Part shown: one piece after another, positions 8,766 to 18,338 of the stretch
How positions within the stretch are numbered: position 1 is the stretch's first letter
How the letters are laid out: the number at the start of each line of letters is the position of its first letter
Origin: Gammaproteobacteria bacterium
GTDB taxonomy: Bacteria > Pseudomonadota > Gammaproteobacteria > Pseudomonadales > Azotimanducaceae
Direction of reading: 5' to 3'
DNA: 35,825 nt
Assembly (NCBI GenBank): GCA_028820495.1
Contig: JAPPIX010000037.1
Span: 1-35,825 of the forward strand
Notes under the pieces: generated by a model
The model's input: only the letters and a program-made list of their open reading frames with translations
Databases searched by the model: none
Told to the model about the DNA's origin: nothing
Made by a program: the position numbers and the translations under genes

Positions 8766-9412
8766 GGAGCATCTCAAAGGGTCGCGAACCGGAAAGTCTG
8801 ACAAAACACCGAAAAAAAGCCCACAGCACCTACGAGAACTATGGGGAGAAGCAGGAATTGCGAAATGCGCTAGTTACCGAGCAACGTGGGTTGTGCTGCT
8901 ATTGCTTGGGTCGCGTCAGGCCGTATGCGGCATCCATGAAGATCGAGCACTGGCGCTGTCAGAGTATGTTTCCCGAGCAGCAGTTGAGCTATGGCAACCT
9001 TTTGGCTGCCTGCCACGGAAGCGAAGGTGAACCAAGACGCCTTCAACATTGTGACACCAAGAAGGGTGACCAATACTTGGACTGGAACCCCGCTGACCCG
9101 GAACACCACATCGAGACCAGAATCGGCTACAGGGTCGATGGCACGATCTACTCGGATGAGGAGCAGTTCAACACCCAGCTCAGAGAGGTCTTGAATCTCA
9201 ACCTCAACACACTGAAGGCTCATCGCAAGCGCGTCCTAGACTCGATGCTCGATTGGTGGAAGGTGGAGAAAGCCCGAATTCGCGGTCGGGTGCCTGCTGA
9301 GCGGCTGCGTCAGAAACGAACGGAGCAGGTTGGCCAGACCGGTGAACTCGCACCCTACAGCCAAGTCGCAGCTTGGTGGCTGGATCAGAAATTGGCGAGG
9401 ATGGTCGGGTGA
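8762..9412 (+). CDS. ptuB: Septu-type HNH endonuclease (PtuB-like, TIGR02646-type)
   Basis: 216 residues from GTG 8762, which overlaps the ptuA stop (GTGA). The zinc/HNH features are clear: CCYC (45-48), IEHWR with His63, [10 protein letters not shown] (Asn79, Cys84, His85) and HCDTKKGD (His96, Cys97, Asp98). This pattern (CxxC, EH, NL..CHG, HCDxxKG) is that of PtuB and retron-associated HNH nucleases. It presumably cuts nucleic acid when activated by the PtuA ATPase. Position and coupling (overlap with ptuA in front and with hsdR behind, both 4 nt) indicate co-production with the type I restriction subunits. A GTG start was chosen because no in-frame ATG precedes the conserved block. Confidence 0.85.
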   Translation: MRSISKGREPESLTKHRKKAHSTYENYGEKQELRNALVTEQRGLCCYCLGRVRPYAASMKIEHWRCQSMFPEQQLSYGNLLAACHGSEGEPRRLQHCDTKKGDQYLDWNPADPEHHIETRIGYRVDGTIYSDEEQFNTQLREVLNLNLNTLKAHRKRVLDSMLDWWKVEKARIRGRVPAERLRQKRTEQVGQTGELAPYSQVAAWWLDQKLARMVG

Positions 9413-12400
9413 GCGAGGGCCGCCACTCCGAAGCAGCCTTCGAGGACGCTATCGAAAAACACCTGCTGGCGAACCGCTATGAGTCCCTTCCAAGCAAGGC
9501 ATTCGACCGCGATGACGCTATCTTCCCGGAGACAGTCCTCGCCTTCATTCGCGAAACCCAGCCCAAGGAATGGGCCAGACTCGAATCCCTACACGGCGAC
9601 AAGACCAACCAGCAGGTGCTCACTGACCTCTGCAAGTGGATGGAAATCCACGGCTCGCTCGCCACGCTCCGGCACGGGTTCAAGTGCTACGGCCGAACGC
9701 TGCAAGCTGCCTACTTCAAGGCGGCACACGAGCTAAATCCCGACTTGGAATCCCGCTACGCCGCCAATCGCTTAGGGATCACCCGTCAACTTCACCACTC
9801 GCCCAGTTCAGAGAATTCCGTTGATGTCACACTGAGTCTCAATGGCATCCCCGTAGTCACTTTGGAACTGAAGAACCCGTTGACCGGCCAATGGGCCGAT
9901 GACGCACGGCGGCAGTACCAACGGGACCGCGACCCCCGCGAGCCGATCTTCGAATTCAAGCGGCGCACGTTGGTGCACTTCGCCGTCGATACCGAGTCCG
10001 TGCTGATGACGACCCGTCTCGCGGGCCCGGCCACCCACTTCCTGCCGTTCGACAAGGGCCACGAAGGCGCTGCGGCCAACCCGCCTGATCCAGCGGGCCG
10101 AACCTATCGCACGGCCTACCTGTGGGAAGACGTGCTTAAGCGCGACAGCCTGCTGGACATTCTGGCGCGTTTCATCCACCTGCAAAGCGATGAGAAACGC
10201 GACAAGCAGGGCCGCAAAGTCAAGACCGAAACCATGATCTTTCCGCGCTACCACCAGCTTGAGGCCGTGCGTACGCTGGTGGATGCAGCCCGCCGTGAGG
10301 GAGTGGGCCACAACTACTTGGTCGAGCACTCCGCCGGGAGCGGCAAGAGCAACACCATTGGCTGGCTGACCCATCGACTCGCATCACTGCACGATGCGGA
10401 CAACGAGCGCGTCTTCGACAGCGTCATCGTGGTGACGGATCGCATCGTTCTCGACCAGCAGCTTCAGGACACGATCTATCAGTTCGAGCACAAGCGCGGT
10501 GTGGTGCAGCAGATCGACAAGGGCTCCCGTCAGCTTGCCGAGGCGCTTGAAAGCGGCACTCCGGTGATCGTGACCACGTTGCAGAAGTTCCCGTTCGTCT
10601 CTGGCCAGCTCCTCAAGATGGCGGAGGAACGGGGCGAGGCCGGCACGGGCAGGCTAGCCACGCGACGCTGTGCCGTCGTCGTCGATGAGGCCCACAGTTC
10701 CCAGGGCGGTGAGGCAGCAGCCGATCTCAAGGAAGTCCTGGGCGGTGAGGAGCTCAGCGAGCAAGCCAGGAAGAGCGCCGCCGAGGAAGGCCGGGAGAAC
10801 TGGGAGGAACTGTTCCGCAGCATGGCCAAGCGCGGGCAGCAGGCGAACCTGAGCTTCTTCGCCTTCACCGCCACGCCCAAGCACAAGACCTTCGCCGTGT
10901 TCGCACGCGACGGCACACCCGCGCATCGCTACACCATGCGCCAAGCCATCGAGGAAGGATTCATCCTCGACGTGTTGCGCCACTACACCACGTACAACAC
11001 GTACTTCCGGCTGCTGAAGGCATGCGACGACGATCCCCACGTCGAGCGGAAGAAAGCTGCATCCGCGTTGGCGCGCTTTATGCGGCTGCATCCGCACAAC
11101 ATCGCGCAGAAGACCGAGGTGATGGTTGAGCATTTCCAAGCGGTCACGCGGCACAAGATCGGTGGCCACGCCAAGGCGATGGTGGTGACCGGGTCACGCC
11201 TCGAAGCCGTGCGATACAAGCAGAGTTTCGACCAGCACATCCGTGCGAAGGGATACGCCATCAGGTCTTTGGTGGCGTTTTCCGGCACGGTGGTGGATGA
11301 CAAGTTGCCAGACGTGACCTACACGGAACCTGCAATGAACGGGGGCATCTCCGAGAAAGAGTTGCCGGAGCGCTTTGCGACCCACGAGTTTCAAGTGCTG
11401 CTGGTAGCCGAGAAGTACCAGACGGGATTCGATCAACCGCTTCTGCACACCCTGTACGTGGACAAGCGGCTGGCAGGTATCCAAGCCGTGCAGACACTAT
11501 CCCGCCTAAACCGGGTACACCCGCTCAAGGAAGACACGTTCGTTCTCGACTTCGTAAACGACAGGGAGGAGATTCACGAAGCCTTCAAGACGTACTACGA
11601 AGGGGCCGAAATGGGGGAGGAAGTGGACCCGGCCCGCATGTACGCCGTCAAGAGTGGATTGGATGCTTCGGGCATCTATCTCGACGAGGAGGTCGAACGA
11701 TTCTGCGCCATCTACTTCCTGCCGAAGCGCAAGCAAAGCCCAGCCGATCACCGCCACATGAACGCGGCGCTCGATCCCGCGGTCTCGCGTTTCACGGCCC
11801 GTCGCGACGAAGACGAGGAGGATGCGGAAGACTGGCGCGGCAAGATGCGAGCGTTCCTGAATCTGTACGCCTTCCTGAGCCAAGTGATTCCGTACCAGGA
11901 CTCCGACCTTGAGCGCCTGTATGTCTTCCTCCGCCACCTCGCGCAGAAGTTACCGCGTCGCGGCAGCGGACCAGCCTACCGGTTCGATGACGACGTGCGA
12001 TTGGAGTACTACCGGCTGCAGAAGATTGACGAAGGCTCCATCTCGCTTGCTGACGGCGAAGCCAAGCCGCTCGATGGCCCCACCGAGGTTGGCAGTGGCC
12101 TTGCGCGACCCAAACCCACGCCGCTTTCGCAGCTTATCGATACGTTGAACGACCGTTTCGGCACGGACTTCAACCAAAGCGACCAGCTCTTTTTCGACCA
12201 GATAGTCGAAGCCGCTATGACGGACGAGGGCTTGCAACGGGCTGCTGCCGTGAACCCGAGCGACAAGTTCGAGCTGGTGTTCGGCAATCTGTTGCTGAAC
12301 CTGTTCGACGAGCGCATCGACCAGAACGAGGAAATCTTCGTCCGCCTGATGAACGACGATGCCTTCCGGCAAGTGGTCACCGCTTGGATGGCGTCAGAGG

Positions 12401-12954
12401 CGTATCGTCGGCTGCGGAGCGAGGACGCCTCTGAAGGGGCCAAGCAAACGACGCGGCGGCTACCTCCCCGCCTGCGCCTCGTGGAGCCCAGCCCGACAGA
12501 ACGCTACAAGACCTGTGTCCCATTGGTACCCCTCAAGGCCGCTGCCGGCGCGTTCAGCGACCCCCAGCATGTCGGCGATGATGACTTCCCGTGGGTAGCC
12601 GTCGAGACGAATCGACGCTTCCGCAGCGGGATGTTCGTTGCCCAAGTAGTCGGCAAGTCCATGGAACCCACGATTCCCGATGGGGCATTCTGCCTGTTCT
12701 CGGCACCCGTCGGCGGTACGCGACAGGGCAAGACGGTGCTCGTGCAGATGCGCGATGCAGCCGACCCGGAGAGCGACGAGCGGTACACGGTCAAACGCTA
12801 CGAGAGTGAGAAGACAGACGATGGGGACTCTTGGCGACATGAGAAGATCACGCTAAAGCCCGTCAATCCGGACTTCGAGCCAATAGTGCTTACTGTGTCC
12901 GACGACCATGAGTTGCAGGTCATCGCGGAGGTTGTCGAAGTTCTCAGTGCATGA
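9409..12954 (+). CDS. hsdR: Type I restriction subunit HsdR fused to a LexA/UmuD-like S24 peptidase domain
   Basis: 1181 residues from GTG 9409, overlapping the ptuB stop (GTGA) with GAGG about 9 nt upstream. The N-terminal nuclease domain has Asp139...Glu153-Leu-Lys155 (PD-(D/E)xK). The SF2 motor has Walker A SAGSGKS (308-314), DEAH (426-429), FTATP (486-490) and motif [10 protein letters not shown] (695-702). This is a complete ATP-driven translocase and endonuclease. The unusual part is residues about 1030-1181: [10 protein letters not shown] with an Ala1046-Gly1047 bond, VVGKSMEP with Ser1084, YTVKRY with Lys1129, then [12 protein letters not shown]. This follows E. coli LexA (Ala84-Gly85, Ser119, Lys156, ENSEFKPIVV) in order. 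It predicts RecA-stimulated self-cleavage that would separate the tail from the motor. It converges with the next gene. Confidence 0.93.
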   Translation: MSEGRHSEAAFEDAIEKHLLANRYESLPSKAFDRDDAIFPETVLAFIRETQPKEWARLESLHGDKTNQQVLTDLCKWMEIHGSLATLRHGFKCYGRTLQAAYFKAAHELNPDLESRYAANRLGITRQLHHSPSSENSVDVTLSLNGIPVVTLELKNPLTGQWADDARRQYQRDRDPREPIFEFKRRTLVHFAVDTESVLMTTRLAGPATHFLPFDKGHEGAAANPPDPAGRTYRTAYLWEDVLKRDSLLDILARFIHLQSDEKRDKQGRKVKTETMIFPRYHQLEAVRTLVDAARREGVGHNYLVEHSAGSGKSNTIGWLTHRLASLHDADNERVFDSVIVVTDRIVLDQQLQDTIYQFEHKRGVVQQIDKGSRQLAEALESGTPVIVTTLQKFPFVSGQLLKMAEERGEAGTGRLATRRCAVVVDEAHSSQGGEAAADLKEVLGGEELSEQARKSAAEEGRENWEELFRSMAKRGQQANLSFFAFTATPKHKTFAVFARDGTPAHRYTMRQAIEEGFILDVLRHYTTYNTYFRLLKACDDDPHVERKKAASALARFMRLHPHNIAQKTEVMVEHFQAVTRHKIGGHAKAMVVTGSRLEAVRYKQSFDQHIRAKGYAIRSLVAFSGTVVDDKLPDVTYTEPAMNGGISEKELPERFATHEFQVLLVAEKYQTGFDQPLLHTLYVDKRLAGIQAVQTLSRLNRVHPLKEDTFVLDFVNDREEIHEAFKTYYEGAEMGEEVDPARMYAVKSGLDASGIYLDEEVERFCAIYFLPKRKQSPADHRHMNAALDPAVSRFTARRDEDEEDAEDWRGKMRAFLNLYAFLSQVIPYQDSDLERLYVFLRHLAQKLPRRGSGPAYRFDDDVRLEYYRLQKIDEGSISLADGEAKPLDGPTEVGSGLARPKPTPLSQLIDTLNDRFGTDFNQSDQLFFDQIVEAAMTDEGLQRAAAVNPSDKFELVFGNLLLNLFDERIDQNEEIFVRLMNDDAFRQVVTAWMASEAYRRLRSEDASEGAKQTTRRLPPRLRLVEPSPTERYKTCVPLVPLKAAAGAFSDPQHVGDDDFPWVAVETNRRFRSGMFVAQVVGKSMEPTIPDGAFCLFSAPVGGTRQGKTVLVQMRDAADPESDERYTVKRYESEKTDDGDSWRHEKITLKPVNPDFEPIVLTVSDDHELQVIAEVVEVLSA

Positions 12955-13014
12955 AGACGCTTAATCGGAAAGTCGCTTACCCGCAGTCCATAAGGCGTAC
13001 ACATCAAGTCCGGG

Positions 13015-14178
13015 TTAGGGAGGGATTTGCATCGCTTGGGCAAGGGGATAATTCCGATTTGGCTTGGGAAAATGAGATTCCGCCAGCCGCGCGACCAGGT
13101 TGTCCAGTGGCGCAACACTAATGTTGGTCCTTTCAACTAGTTGGAGAGGTACAGGCGAGCTAAACACTAGCCAAGGATCGATCGATACTGCATCTTCCGG
13201 CAACGCCAGATTCCTCTTCAACTGCGAGAAGTGTTGACGCAAAACGCTCACCCGGTCTAGATGCCTCAGGAGACGATCGGGCTCGCCGGAATCGAACCGC
13301 TCGCCACGAAACTCGTAGAGCTGTCTCGCAATTTCGCCTTCACTTCGGGCCATCCCAACATCTTTGGCCTCCACGGCCAGAATTCTTTGGTCCCCGTGCT
13401 TCCAGGCTAGAACATCGACATCACCGTAGTCTTTGTTGAGCTTCCGATTCAATGCGGCTGGAAGTTCAATATTGCACCGCACCTCCCAATCGTCCTGGCG
13501 AAGCACCGAGGCAACCGAATCGTTGAAATCGTGTCCCTTTTCGCTAGACCGTGTCCCAATCCAGCCTTTCATTTCGCCCGAGCCGAAGGAGTCTGCAGGT
13601 AGCTCGCCTTCGAACGTCCGCACAAACGAGTTGTGAATACCAGCCCGGATCAGCCCTGGCGCGACAATGTAGCTAGGGTTGTCCGAGCTATCCAGACGAA
13701 CAAGCGGACGACTGATTAGAGAAAGCCGCCGACTGAATCTCCATGGATACCAGTCCTTGGCTTTAAAGCCGGTTGGTGTCCTATCCCATCGATCACGATG
13801 CGACAAACTAAACCTATCCAGAAACGAAGCAGCGCGTTGGCTCCCTACTGCTTGCGCCAACGCGTCGAGCAGGGCCTTCCCATCGATCGTGAAAACGGCG
13901 GACTCGCTGGCGAGGCCAAGTTCGTCCAGCGCGTCCAGCAACCTGACGAGGTCATCGACGGAAAACCCGAACTCGTTATCCCAAGCCGAGACGAACCTCG
14001 AATCCAAGACCGAGTTGATGGGTTCCCGGGAGTCAGGCAGTGCCACGAAGTGCTTTTCGTACCGAGAAGCCTCTGAACGTATGCGACGAGAGTGGAACAT
14101 CCGTCCGAATGGCTGGACCACGGTGTCGCCAAAGGCCGTGCTGAACTGGACGTCTCCAGCAGGGCTGATGAGAATCAC
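13015..14178 (-). CDS. Predicted PD-(D/E)xK nuclease, C-terminal part of a split gene
   Basis: 387 residues if the GTG at 14178 is used; the frame is open back to a TAG near 14200. Near the C-terminal third it has DYGDVDVLAW, then RILAVEAKD, a restriction-endonuclease-like D...ExK pattern (Glu-Ala-Lys codons at 13373-13381). The rest is not recognised. Its start overlaps 146 bp of the preceding gene's end in another frame, has no Shine-Dalgarno sequence, and begins mid-domain. I infer it is the continuation of the upstream frame after a one-base shift, together making a protein of about 994 residues. It converges with hsdR (60-bp gap, no clear terminator), so it is not in the restriction operon. 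The function is unknown beyond probable nuclease. Confidence 0.6.
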   Translation of the reverse strand: MILISPAGDVQFSTAFGDTVVQPFGRMFHSRRIRSEASRYEKHFVALPDSREPINSVLDSRFVSAWDNEFGFSVDDLVRLLDALDELGLASESAVFTIDGKALLDALAQAVGSQRAASFLDRFSLSHRDRWDRTPTGFKAKDWYPWRFSRRLSLISRPLVRLDSSDNPSYIVAPGLIRAGIHNSFVRTFEGELPADSFGSGEMKGWIGTRSSEKGHDFNDSVASVLRQDDWEVRCNIELPAALNRKLNKDYGDVDVLAWKHGDQRILAVEAKDVGMARSEGEIARQLYEFRGERFDSGEPDRLLRHLDRVSVLRQHFSQLKRNLALPEDAVSIDPWLVFSSPVPLQLVERTNISVAPLDNLVARLAESHFPKPNRNYPLAQAMQIPP

Positions 14179-16000
14179 GGGCTCCGTGGATTGTCCACTC
14201 TATATCTGGGGGGATCGCCGCCCCGCACGTCCGATCAATCGCGGGGGCAACCCGCATCATCCAGTGCATCGCGGCGTCCCAGATCCTGTAGCAAAGGTCA
14301 TGATCTTGATCGGCGCCGCTGACCGCTGTGCACCAGAGTCTGAACGAACTAGCTACGTATACGCCACGAAGCCTCCCACGAGCAACGTCATCGAAGCTCA
14401 CGTACAAAGGCTGCCTTCTGTCCTCCGAGAACATCGCGGTATTCGTTTGGCGCCAGACCACGATGGAACTGCCATCTCGTAGCGCAATCGCATGTTCGTC
14501 CCAATCGACCAAAGTCTCGTGCCGAAGTTGCCTGAGTGCGTTCTGCTCGATCGCAAAGAGGATTGGGCCATCATCGGGACTCATGCCTTCGGGAAAACTT
14601 GAGTGGGGTACAAGGTGGAAGTCATTGGACTTCGCCCAAGCGTAGAGGTTTAGCATCCCGTTGAGGTTGTGCAACTGGACACCTGTTGATGCCAGTTTCT
14701 TTTCGCCCTCAATCAACCTCAAAATGGTGAGGGGATCGACCTCACTGCACCAGCTCAGCGTGGCTAGGTCGGCAGCGGACATGCCACGAACCTCCCATCC
14801 GGATCGGCGGAGTCTGGGAACGGCGAAGGCCCAGCTTCTGCCCCAGCCGCATTGAACAATGAGAGATGCACCCCTGCTGGCGCCTTCTGCGGCCTCCTCA
14901 ATGCGCGAAACGACGAATTCAACGACCTCGCGGTCCAACGTGGCGACTCCAGTCCAACCTGTCTCGTAGTATTGGGCTAGACCGTCGACAACGAAGATCA
15001 GTTGAAGCGTTGTGTCGACATCGACAGAGCGATGGGCTACTGCCACGTAATCCGTGCCTACGCGAGAGAATGGCAAGAGAGGCATCCCCCAGGCCCCGAG
15101 TACGGGGGTTCGCGAAAAGAACGCTTGGTAGCTTACGGACAACGCCCGTTCGAAAGAAGGCTGATTCCGCGTCCCGTACACGGCCTCGATGACCAAGCGG
15201 CGAATGGCCACGGTCACGGCCGTTGGCAGTGCGACGCGCAGGTTGGGACCAAATTGAGTCAAAGGACGACGCTCCAGCAGGGACTCTCCCGCCTCGGCCT
15301 GCAAAAGGCCTTGGTAGTTGGACGAATCCAAGATGAATGGACGTAGATGGGACGCAGTGACCCCGAGCCCGGTCAAGTCGCGGGAGGTGAACAACGTGAG
15401 CGTGGTGAGGTGTTTGAGGCTTTCGGGGGCAATGTGAGGCAACTCCGAAAGAGGAAACTCGTTTCCAAGTTGATTGCGCTCTAGCCCAGCACGCTCGCAA
15501 ACCCGATCAGCAAGGACAAGAATCGCTCTAATCGAAGCGCGTAGGTCGTTAAAGCCCTGCTCGTCCGGCATGGAGTCGACCACGTCGAGAGTCCTTTGCA
15601 GAAGGAAGCCTGCTGATTCCCACAGACCCGTCGGGACCCGGTAGTTGTGGTGTAGAAAGATGACGTTGGCGATCATGATGTCTTCGGCCGGATCCTCGTC
15701 GAGACCGAACTGCGACTGGCCTAGCAGATTGAAGGCAGCGGACAGTTGGCTGATGCTAGGTGACTTCCTCCCCGTGCTTTTGGCCAGTGACGCGTGGACT
15801 AGTGCTTCTAGGCGACCGCAGTTCGACTGCAACTCGGGGTGCAGCAACAACCCGGACAAGGCCGCGGTGGCCTTGTTGCGGGACCAACTCCTCAGGAGCC
15901 GAGTTACTATGCGGGGTATCAAAGCTCCTAGTTCGCGAGCGCGGCCGCTATGGGGGTCCATAACGGGCAGGGCGTTGTTGGGGCTCCTTGGCTTTGTCAT
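14033..16000 (-). CDS. Large uncharacterised protein, N-terminal part of a split gene
   Basis: 655 residues from ATG 16000 (weak GATAGG upstream). I do not recognise the family. It looks globular, mostly helical at first (about 1-200, including VIFLHHNYRVPTGLWES), then mixed, with no membrane segment, P-loop or metal motif that I can name. The last 45 residues (Trp, His and Arg-rich) look like out-of-frame translation. The real continuation is the overlapping frame that encodes ILISPAGDVQF onward and a predicted nuclease. Moving from one frame to the other needs the loss of one base around 14179-14200. So this is a frameshifted gene, a sequencing error or a programmed +1 shift. It lies at the end of the defence island. 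Confidence 0.6.
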   Translation of the reverse strand: MTKPRSPNNALPVMDPHSGRARELGALIPRIVTRLLRSWSRNKATAALSGLLLHPELQSNCGRLEALVHASLAKSTGRKSPSISQLSAAFNLLGQSQFGLDEDPAEDIMIANVIFLHHNYRVPTGLWESAGFLLQRTLDVVDSMPDEQGFNDLRASIRAILVLADRVCERAGLERNQLGNEFPLSELPHIAPESLKHLTTLTLFTSRDLTGLGVTASHLRPFILDSSNYQGLLQAEAGESLLERRPLTQFGPNLRVALPTAVTVAIRRLVIEAVYGTRNQPSFERALSVSYQAFFSRTPVLGAWGMPLLPFSRVGTDYVAVAHRSVDVDTTLQLIFVVDGLAQYYETGWTGVATLDREVVEFVVSRIEEAAEGASRGASLIVQCGWGRSWAFAVPRLRRSGWEVRGMSAADLATLSWCSEVDPLTILRLIEGEKKLASTGVQLHNLNGMLNLYAWAKSNDFHLVPHSSFPEGMSPDDGPILFAIEQNALRQLRHETLVDWDEHAIALRDGSSIVVWRQTNTAMFSEDRRQPLYVSFDDVARGRLRGVYVASSFRLWCTAVSGADQDHDLCYRIWDAAMHWMMRVAPAIDRTCGAAIPPDIEWTIHGARDSHQPCWRRPVQHGLWRHRGPAIRTDVPLSSHTFRGFSVRKALRGTA

Positions 16001-16426
16001 AGCGTGCGCCTATCTTGAGTAGGCCGTGAACTTTCTGTGATTGACCAAAGGTGGTCTGGCGGAAACAAACTACGCCTCCTGAGACCTACCTAGGAGCCTG
16101 TCGGTTTTGCGATTTTGAAGGCGCCGAAACGGCGGCTGTGGATTCTATCTCATCCCAACGGCCACAGAGCCGGTCTTTTCGATTTCCGCTACCCGATCGG
16201 TATCGCACCACCTATCCATGCGCGACCGGAATTGAAGTGGCGCGAGTGTCCACTTCCGAGCGGAAAGGCGCTGGGCTCACCCCTCCACTCAAGGCATGCA
16301 TTCGTTCCAAGCTCCACACCAAGCAGGTCAGCGTCCACTCGCCACCAACAGAATGAGTGAGACAAGACTTGACCTAGCGTACGTCATTCCGTACCTTTTC
16401 GGAGCCTAAACGGAAAGGAAACCTCC
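16001..16426. other. 426-bp gap: toxin-antitoxin promoter at its end, otherwise nothing recognised
   Basis: The stretch separates the divergent split gene and the toxin-antitoxin pair. Short frames on the plus strand (for example 16051-16356) have no Shine-Dalgarno sequence and no family resemblance. Apart from the promoter and operator at 16369-16397, I see no RNA gene, repeat or convincing insertion sequence end. Confidence 0.5.
16369..16397 (+). promoter_or_regulatory. Promoter and palindromic operator of the toxin-antitoxin pair
   Basis: TTGACC (16369-16374) and TACCTT (16392-16397) are separated by exactly 17 nt, a good sigma-70 pair. GTACG (16379-16383) and CGTAC (16390-16394) form an inverted repeat lying over the spacer and -10. 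The two GTAC cores are 12 bp apart, which recalls the TGTACA core palindromes bound by E. coli YefM, so autorepression by the antitoxin is expected. Confidence 0.65.
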
Positions 16427-16669
16427 ATGACCACGATCACGGCTACCGAGGCACGGTCAAAGTTGTATCGCCTGATGGACTTCGCTGCCGAATCTCACGA
16501 ACCGGTGGTGATTACCGGCAAGAGAAGCCGCGCTGTCCTCGTCTGCGAGGATGACTGGAGGGCCATCCAGGAGACGTTGTTCCTGCTGTCGGTTCCCGGC
16601 ATGCGCGAGTCCATTCGGGAAGGCATGGAGGCGTCGGTCGAAGATTGCACCGAGGCGCTTGATTGGTGA
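16427..16669 (+). CDS. yefM: YefM/Phd-family antitoxin
   Basis: 80 residues. The N-terminal half is the Phd/YefM DNA-binding fold (MTTITATEARSKLYRLMDF, then EPVVITGKRSRAVLV). The second half (from about residue 50) would wrap around the toxin. It has a strong Shine-Dalgarno sequence (GGAAAGGA, 8-9 nt before the ATG) behind a sigma-70 promoter with a GTAC palindrome, so it likely represses its own operon alone or with the toxin. The toxin gene starts within its stop codon (GTGA). It is placed between defence genes and glyA, consistent with an island-stabilising module. Confidence 0.92.
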   Translation: MTTITATEARSKLYRLMDFAAESHEPVVITGKRSRAVLVCEDDWRAIQETLFLLSVPGMRESIREGMEASVEDCTEALDW

Positions 16670-16929
16670 GTTGGCGCATCGTTTATGCGAAGCAGGCTCA
16701 ACGCGATGCGAAAAAACTGAACGCAAGCGGACTAAGGCCCAAGGCGGAACAGCTGCTGTCAATCCTCGCCGAAGACCCTTACCGCAACCCCCCGCCCTTC
16801 GAGAAATTGATCGGTGACCTAGCTGGCGCCTACTCGCGCAGAATCAACATCCAACATCGGCTCGTTTACCAAGTGCTCGACGACCGGCGAATCGTGAAGG
16901 TGCTGCGCATGTGGAGCCACTACGAGTAG
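16666..16929 (+). CDS. yoeB: YoeB/Txe-family ribosome-dependent mRNA interferase toxin
   Basis: 87 residues from GTG 16666, overlapping the antitoxin stop by 4 nt. The YoeB catalytic set is present: Glu46 in FEKLIG, Arg59 in YSRRI, then HRLVYQV, and the C-terminal His85-Tyr86 (WSHYE). E. coli YoeB uses Glu46, Arg65, His83 and Tyr84. It would cut mRNA at the ribosomal A site when the antitoxin is lost. The gene looks intact. Translational coupling to the antitoxin keeps it the second, less abundant product. Confidence 0.92.
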   Translation: MSWRIVYAKQAQRDAKKLNASGLRPKAEQLLSILAEDPYRNPPPFEKLIGDLAGAYSRRINIQHRLVYQVLDDRRIVKVLRMWSHYE

Positions 16930-17033
16930 TGCTCAATCAAGAGAGTTGCAGGGTGGTAAAAGCCCTAGACGCAGGCACCCGCTCAACGTTCTAATGCGCG
17001 CCACGAACATCCCCGATCCCAAGGTTCGCCATC

Positions 17034-18302
17034 ATGCCCTCTTACGACGCCCTACAAAGTCAGGACCCTGCAGTCTTCGAAGCCGTCCGGGGTGAAATGC
17101 TGCGCCAGGCCGAGGGCGTCGAACTCATTCCGTCGGAGAACTACATTTCCGCCGCGGTCATGGAAACCATGGCCTCGGTGTTCAACAACAAGTACTCGGA
17201 AGGCTATCCCGGGCGGCGCTACTACGGCGGTCAGCAATTCACCGACCAAGTTGAGGCCCTAGCCATCGAGCGTGCGAAGGCGCTGTTCGGCACCGGGCAC
17301 GCCAACGTGCAGCCACATGCCGGAGCGCCCGCCAATGTGGCCACCTACTTCGCCCTGCTCGAACCGGGCGATACGGTCCTGGGGATGGACCTGAGCCACG
17401 GCGGGCACCTTACCCACGGGCACCCGGTCACCTACATCACGAAGATCTACAACTTCGTGCGCTACAAGATGAAAGACATCGAGACCGGCGAGATCGACTA
17501 CGACGAGATGCGCGAGGTGGCGCTGCGGGAAAAACCGAAAATCCTGCTGGCCGGTTTTTCCGCCTATCCACGTGAAATCGACTACGCCCGCATGAAAGCC
17601 ATCGCCGAGGAAGTGGGCGCCTATGCGGTGGCCGACATGGCGCACATCGCCGGCCTGATTGCCGGCAGGGCCATCCGCAATCCGTTCGATGACGGGTTCG
17701 ACGTGATTCTGACCACCACGCACAAGACCCTGCGCGGCCCACGTGGGGGCATGATTCTCAGCCGCGAGGCGGGGCTCGGCAAGCGCATCGACAAATCCGT
17801 TTTTCCCGGATTCCAGGGCGGCCCCATCATGCAGATGATCGCGGCCAAGGCGGTGGCCTTCGGCGAAGCGCTCAAGCCGGAGTTCGCCGACTATGCGCAG
17901 CAGATCGTACGCAACGCCCGTCACATGGCGGAGAAGTTCATGCAGTCCGGCACGCGCCTGATCACCAATGGCACCGACAACCACCTGCTGATGATCGACT
18001 GCGTGCAATCCTGGGATCTGACCGGCGGGCAAGCCGAGGAGCTGTTCGACCGGGTCGGCATCACCCTGAACAAGAACGTTATCGCCGACGATCCGCGCAA
18101 GCCCCTCGATCCTTCCGGCATTCGGCTTGGGACCCCGGCGGTGACGACCCGTGGCATGGGGGAAGCGGAAATGGACGCACTGGTGGATTTCATGCTGCGG
18201 GCGGTCGCCGAGCGCGGCGACGAAGCCGCACTCGATGCCCTGCACGAGGACGTCAAGGCCTTCTGCCGCCAGTATCCGGTGCCTGGAATCGATGCCCTTT
18301 GA
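17034..18302 (+). CDS. glyA: Serine hydroxymethyltransferase
   Basis: 422 residues, full length for bacterial GlyA. It interconverts serine plus tetrahydrofolate with glycine plus 5,10-methylene-tetrahydrofolate in the cytoplasm, the main source of one-carbon units. The PLP lysine is Lys231 in TTTHKTLRGPRGG, and ELIPSENYIS and YPGRRYYGG near the N-terminus are family hallmarks. The upstream gap (104 bp) shows AAGG 11 nt from the ATG and no clear promoter or riboswitch. It marks the return to core genome after the defence island, with a higher GC content than the hsdS/ptuA region. Confidence 0.98.
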   Translation: MPSYDALQSQDPAVFEAVRGEMLRQAEGVELIPSENYISAAVMETMASVFNNKYSEGYPGRRYYGGQQFTDQVEALAIERAKALFGTGHANVQPHAGAPANVATYFALLEPGDTVLGMDLSHGGHLTHGHPVTYITKIYNFVRYKMKDIETGEIDYDEMREVALREKPKILLAGFSAYPREIDYARMKAIAEEVGAYAVADMAHIAGLIAGRAIRNPFDDGFDVILTTTHKTLRGPRGGMILSREAGLGKRIDKSVFPGFQGGPIMQMIAAKAVAFGEALKPEFADYAQQIVRNARHMAEKFMQSGTRLITNGTDNHLLMIDCVQSWDLTGGQAEELFDRVGITLNKNVIADDPRKPLDPSGIRLGTPAVTTRGMGEAEMDALVDFMLRAVAERGDEAALDALHEDVKAFCRQYPVPGIDAL

Positions 18303-18338
18303 GGCGCGATGACAGGACCCCATTAGGAGCGCCGCACG

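Noticed and set aside
16051..16356. Small gene or insertion sequence remnant in front of the toxin-antitoxin pair
   Set aside because: Frames have no ribosome binding site or family resemblance, and no terminal inverted repeats or duplication could be found.
2659..16929. Integrated element with tRNA-type attachment sites around the defence island
   Set aside because: No tRNA gene, integrase or flanking direct repeat is visible on either side.
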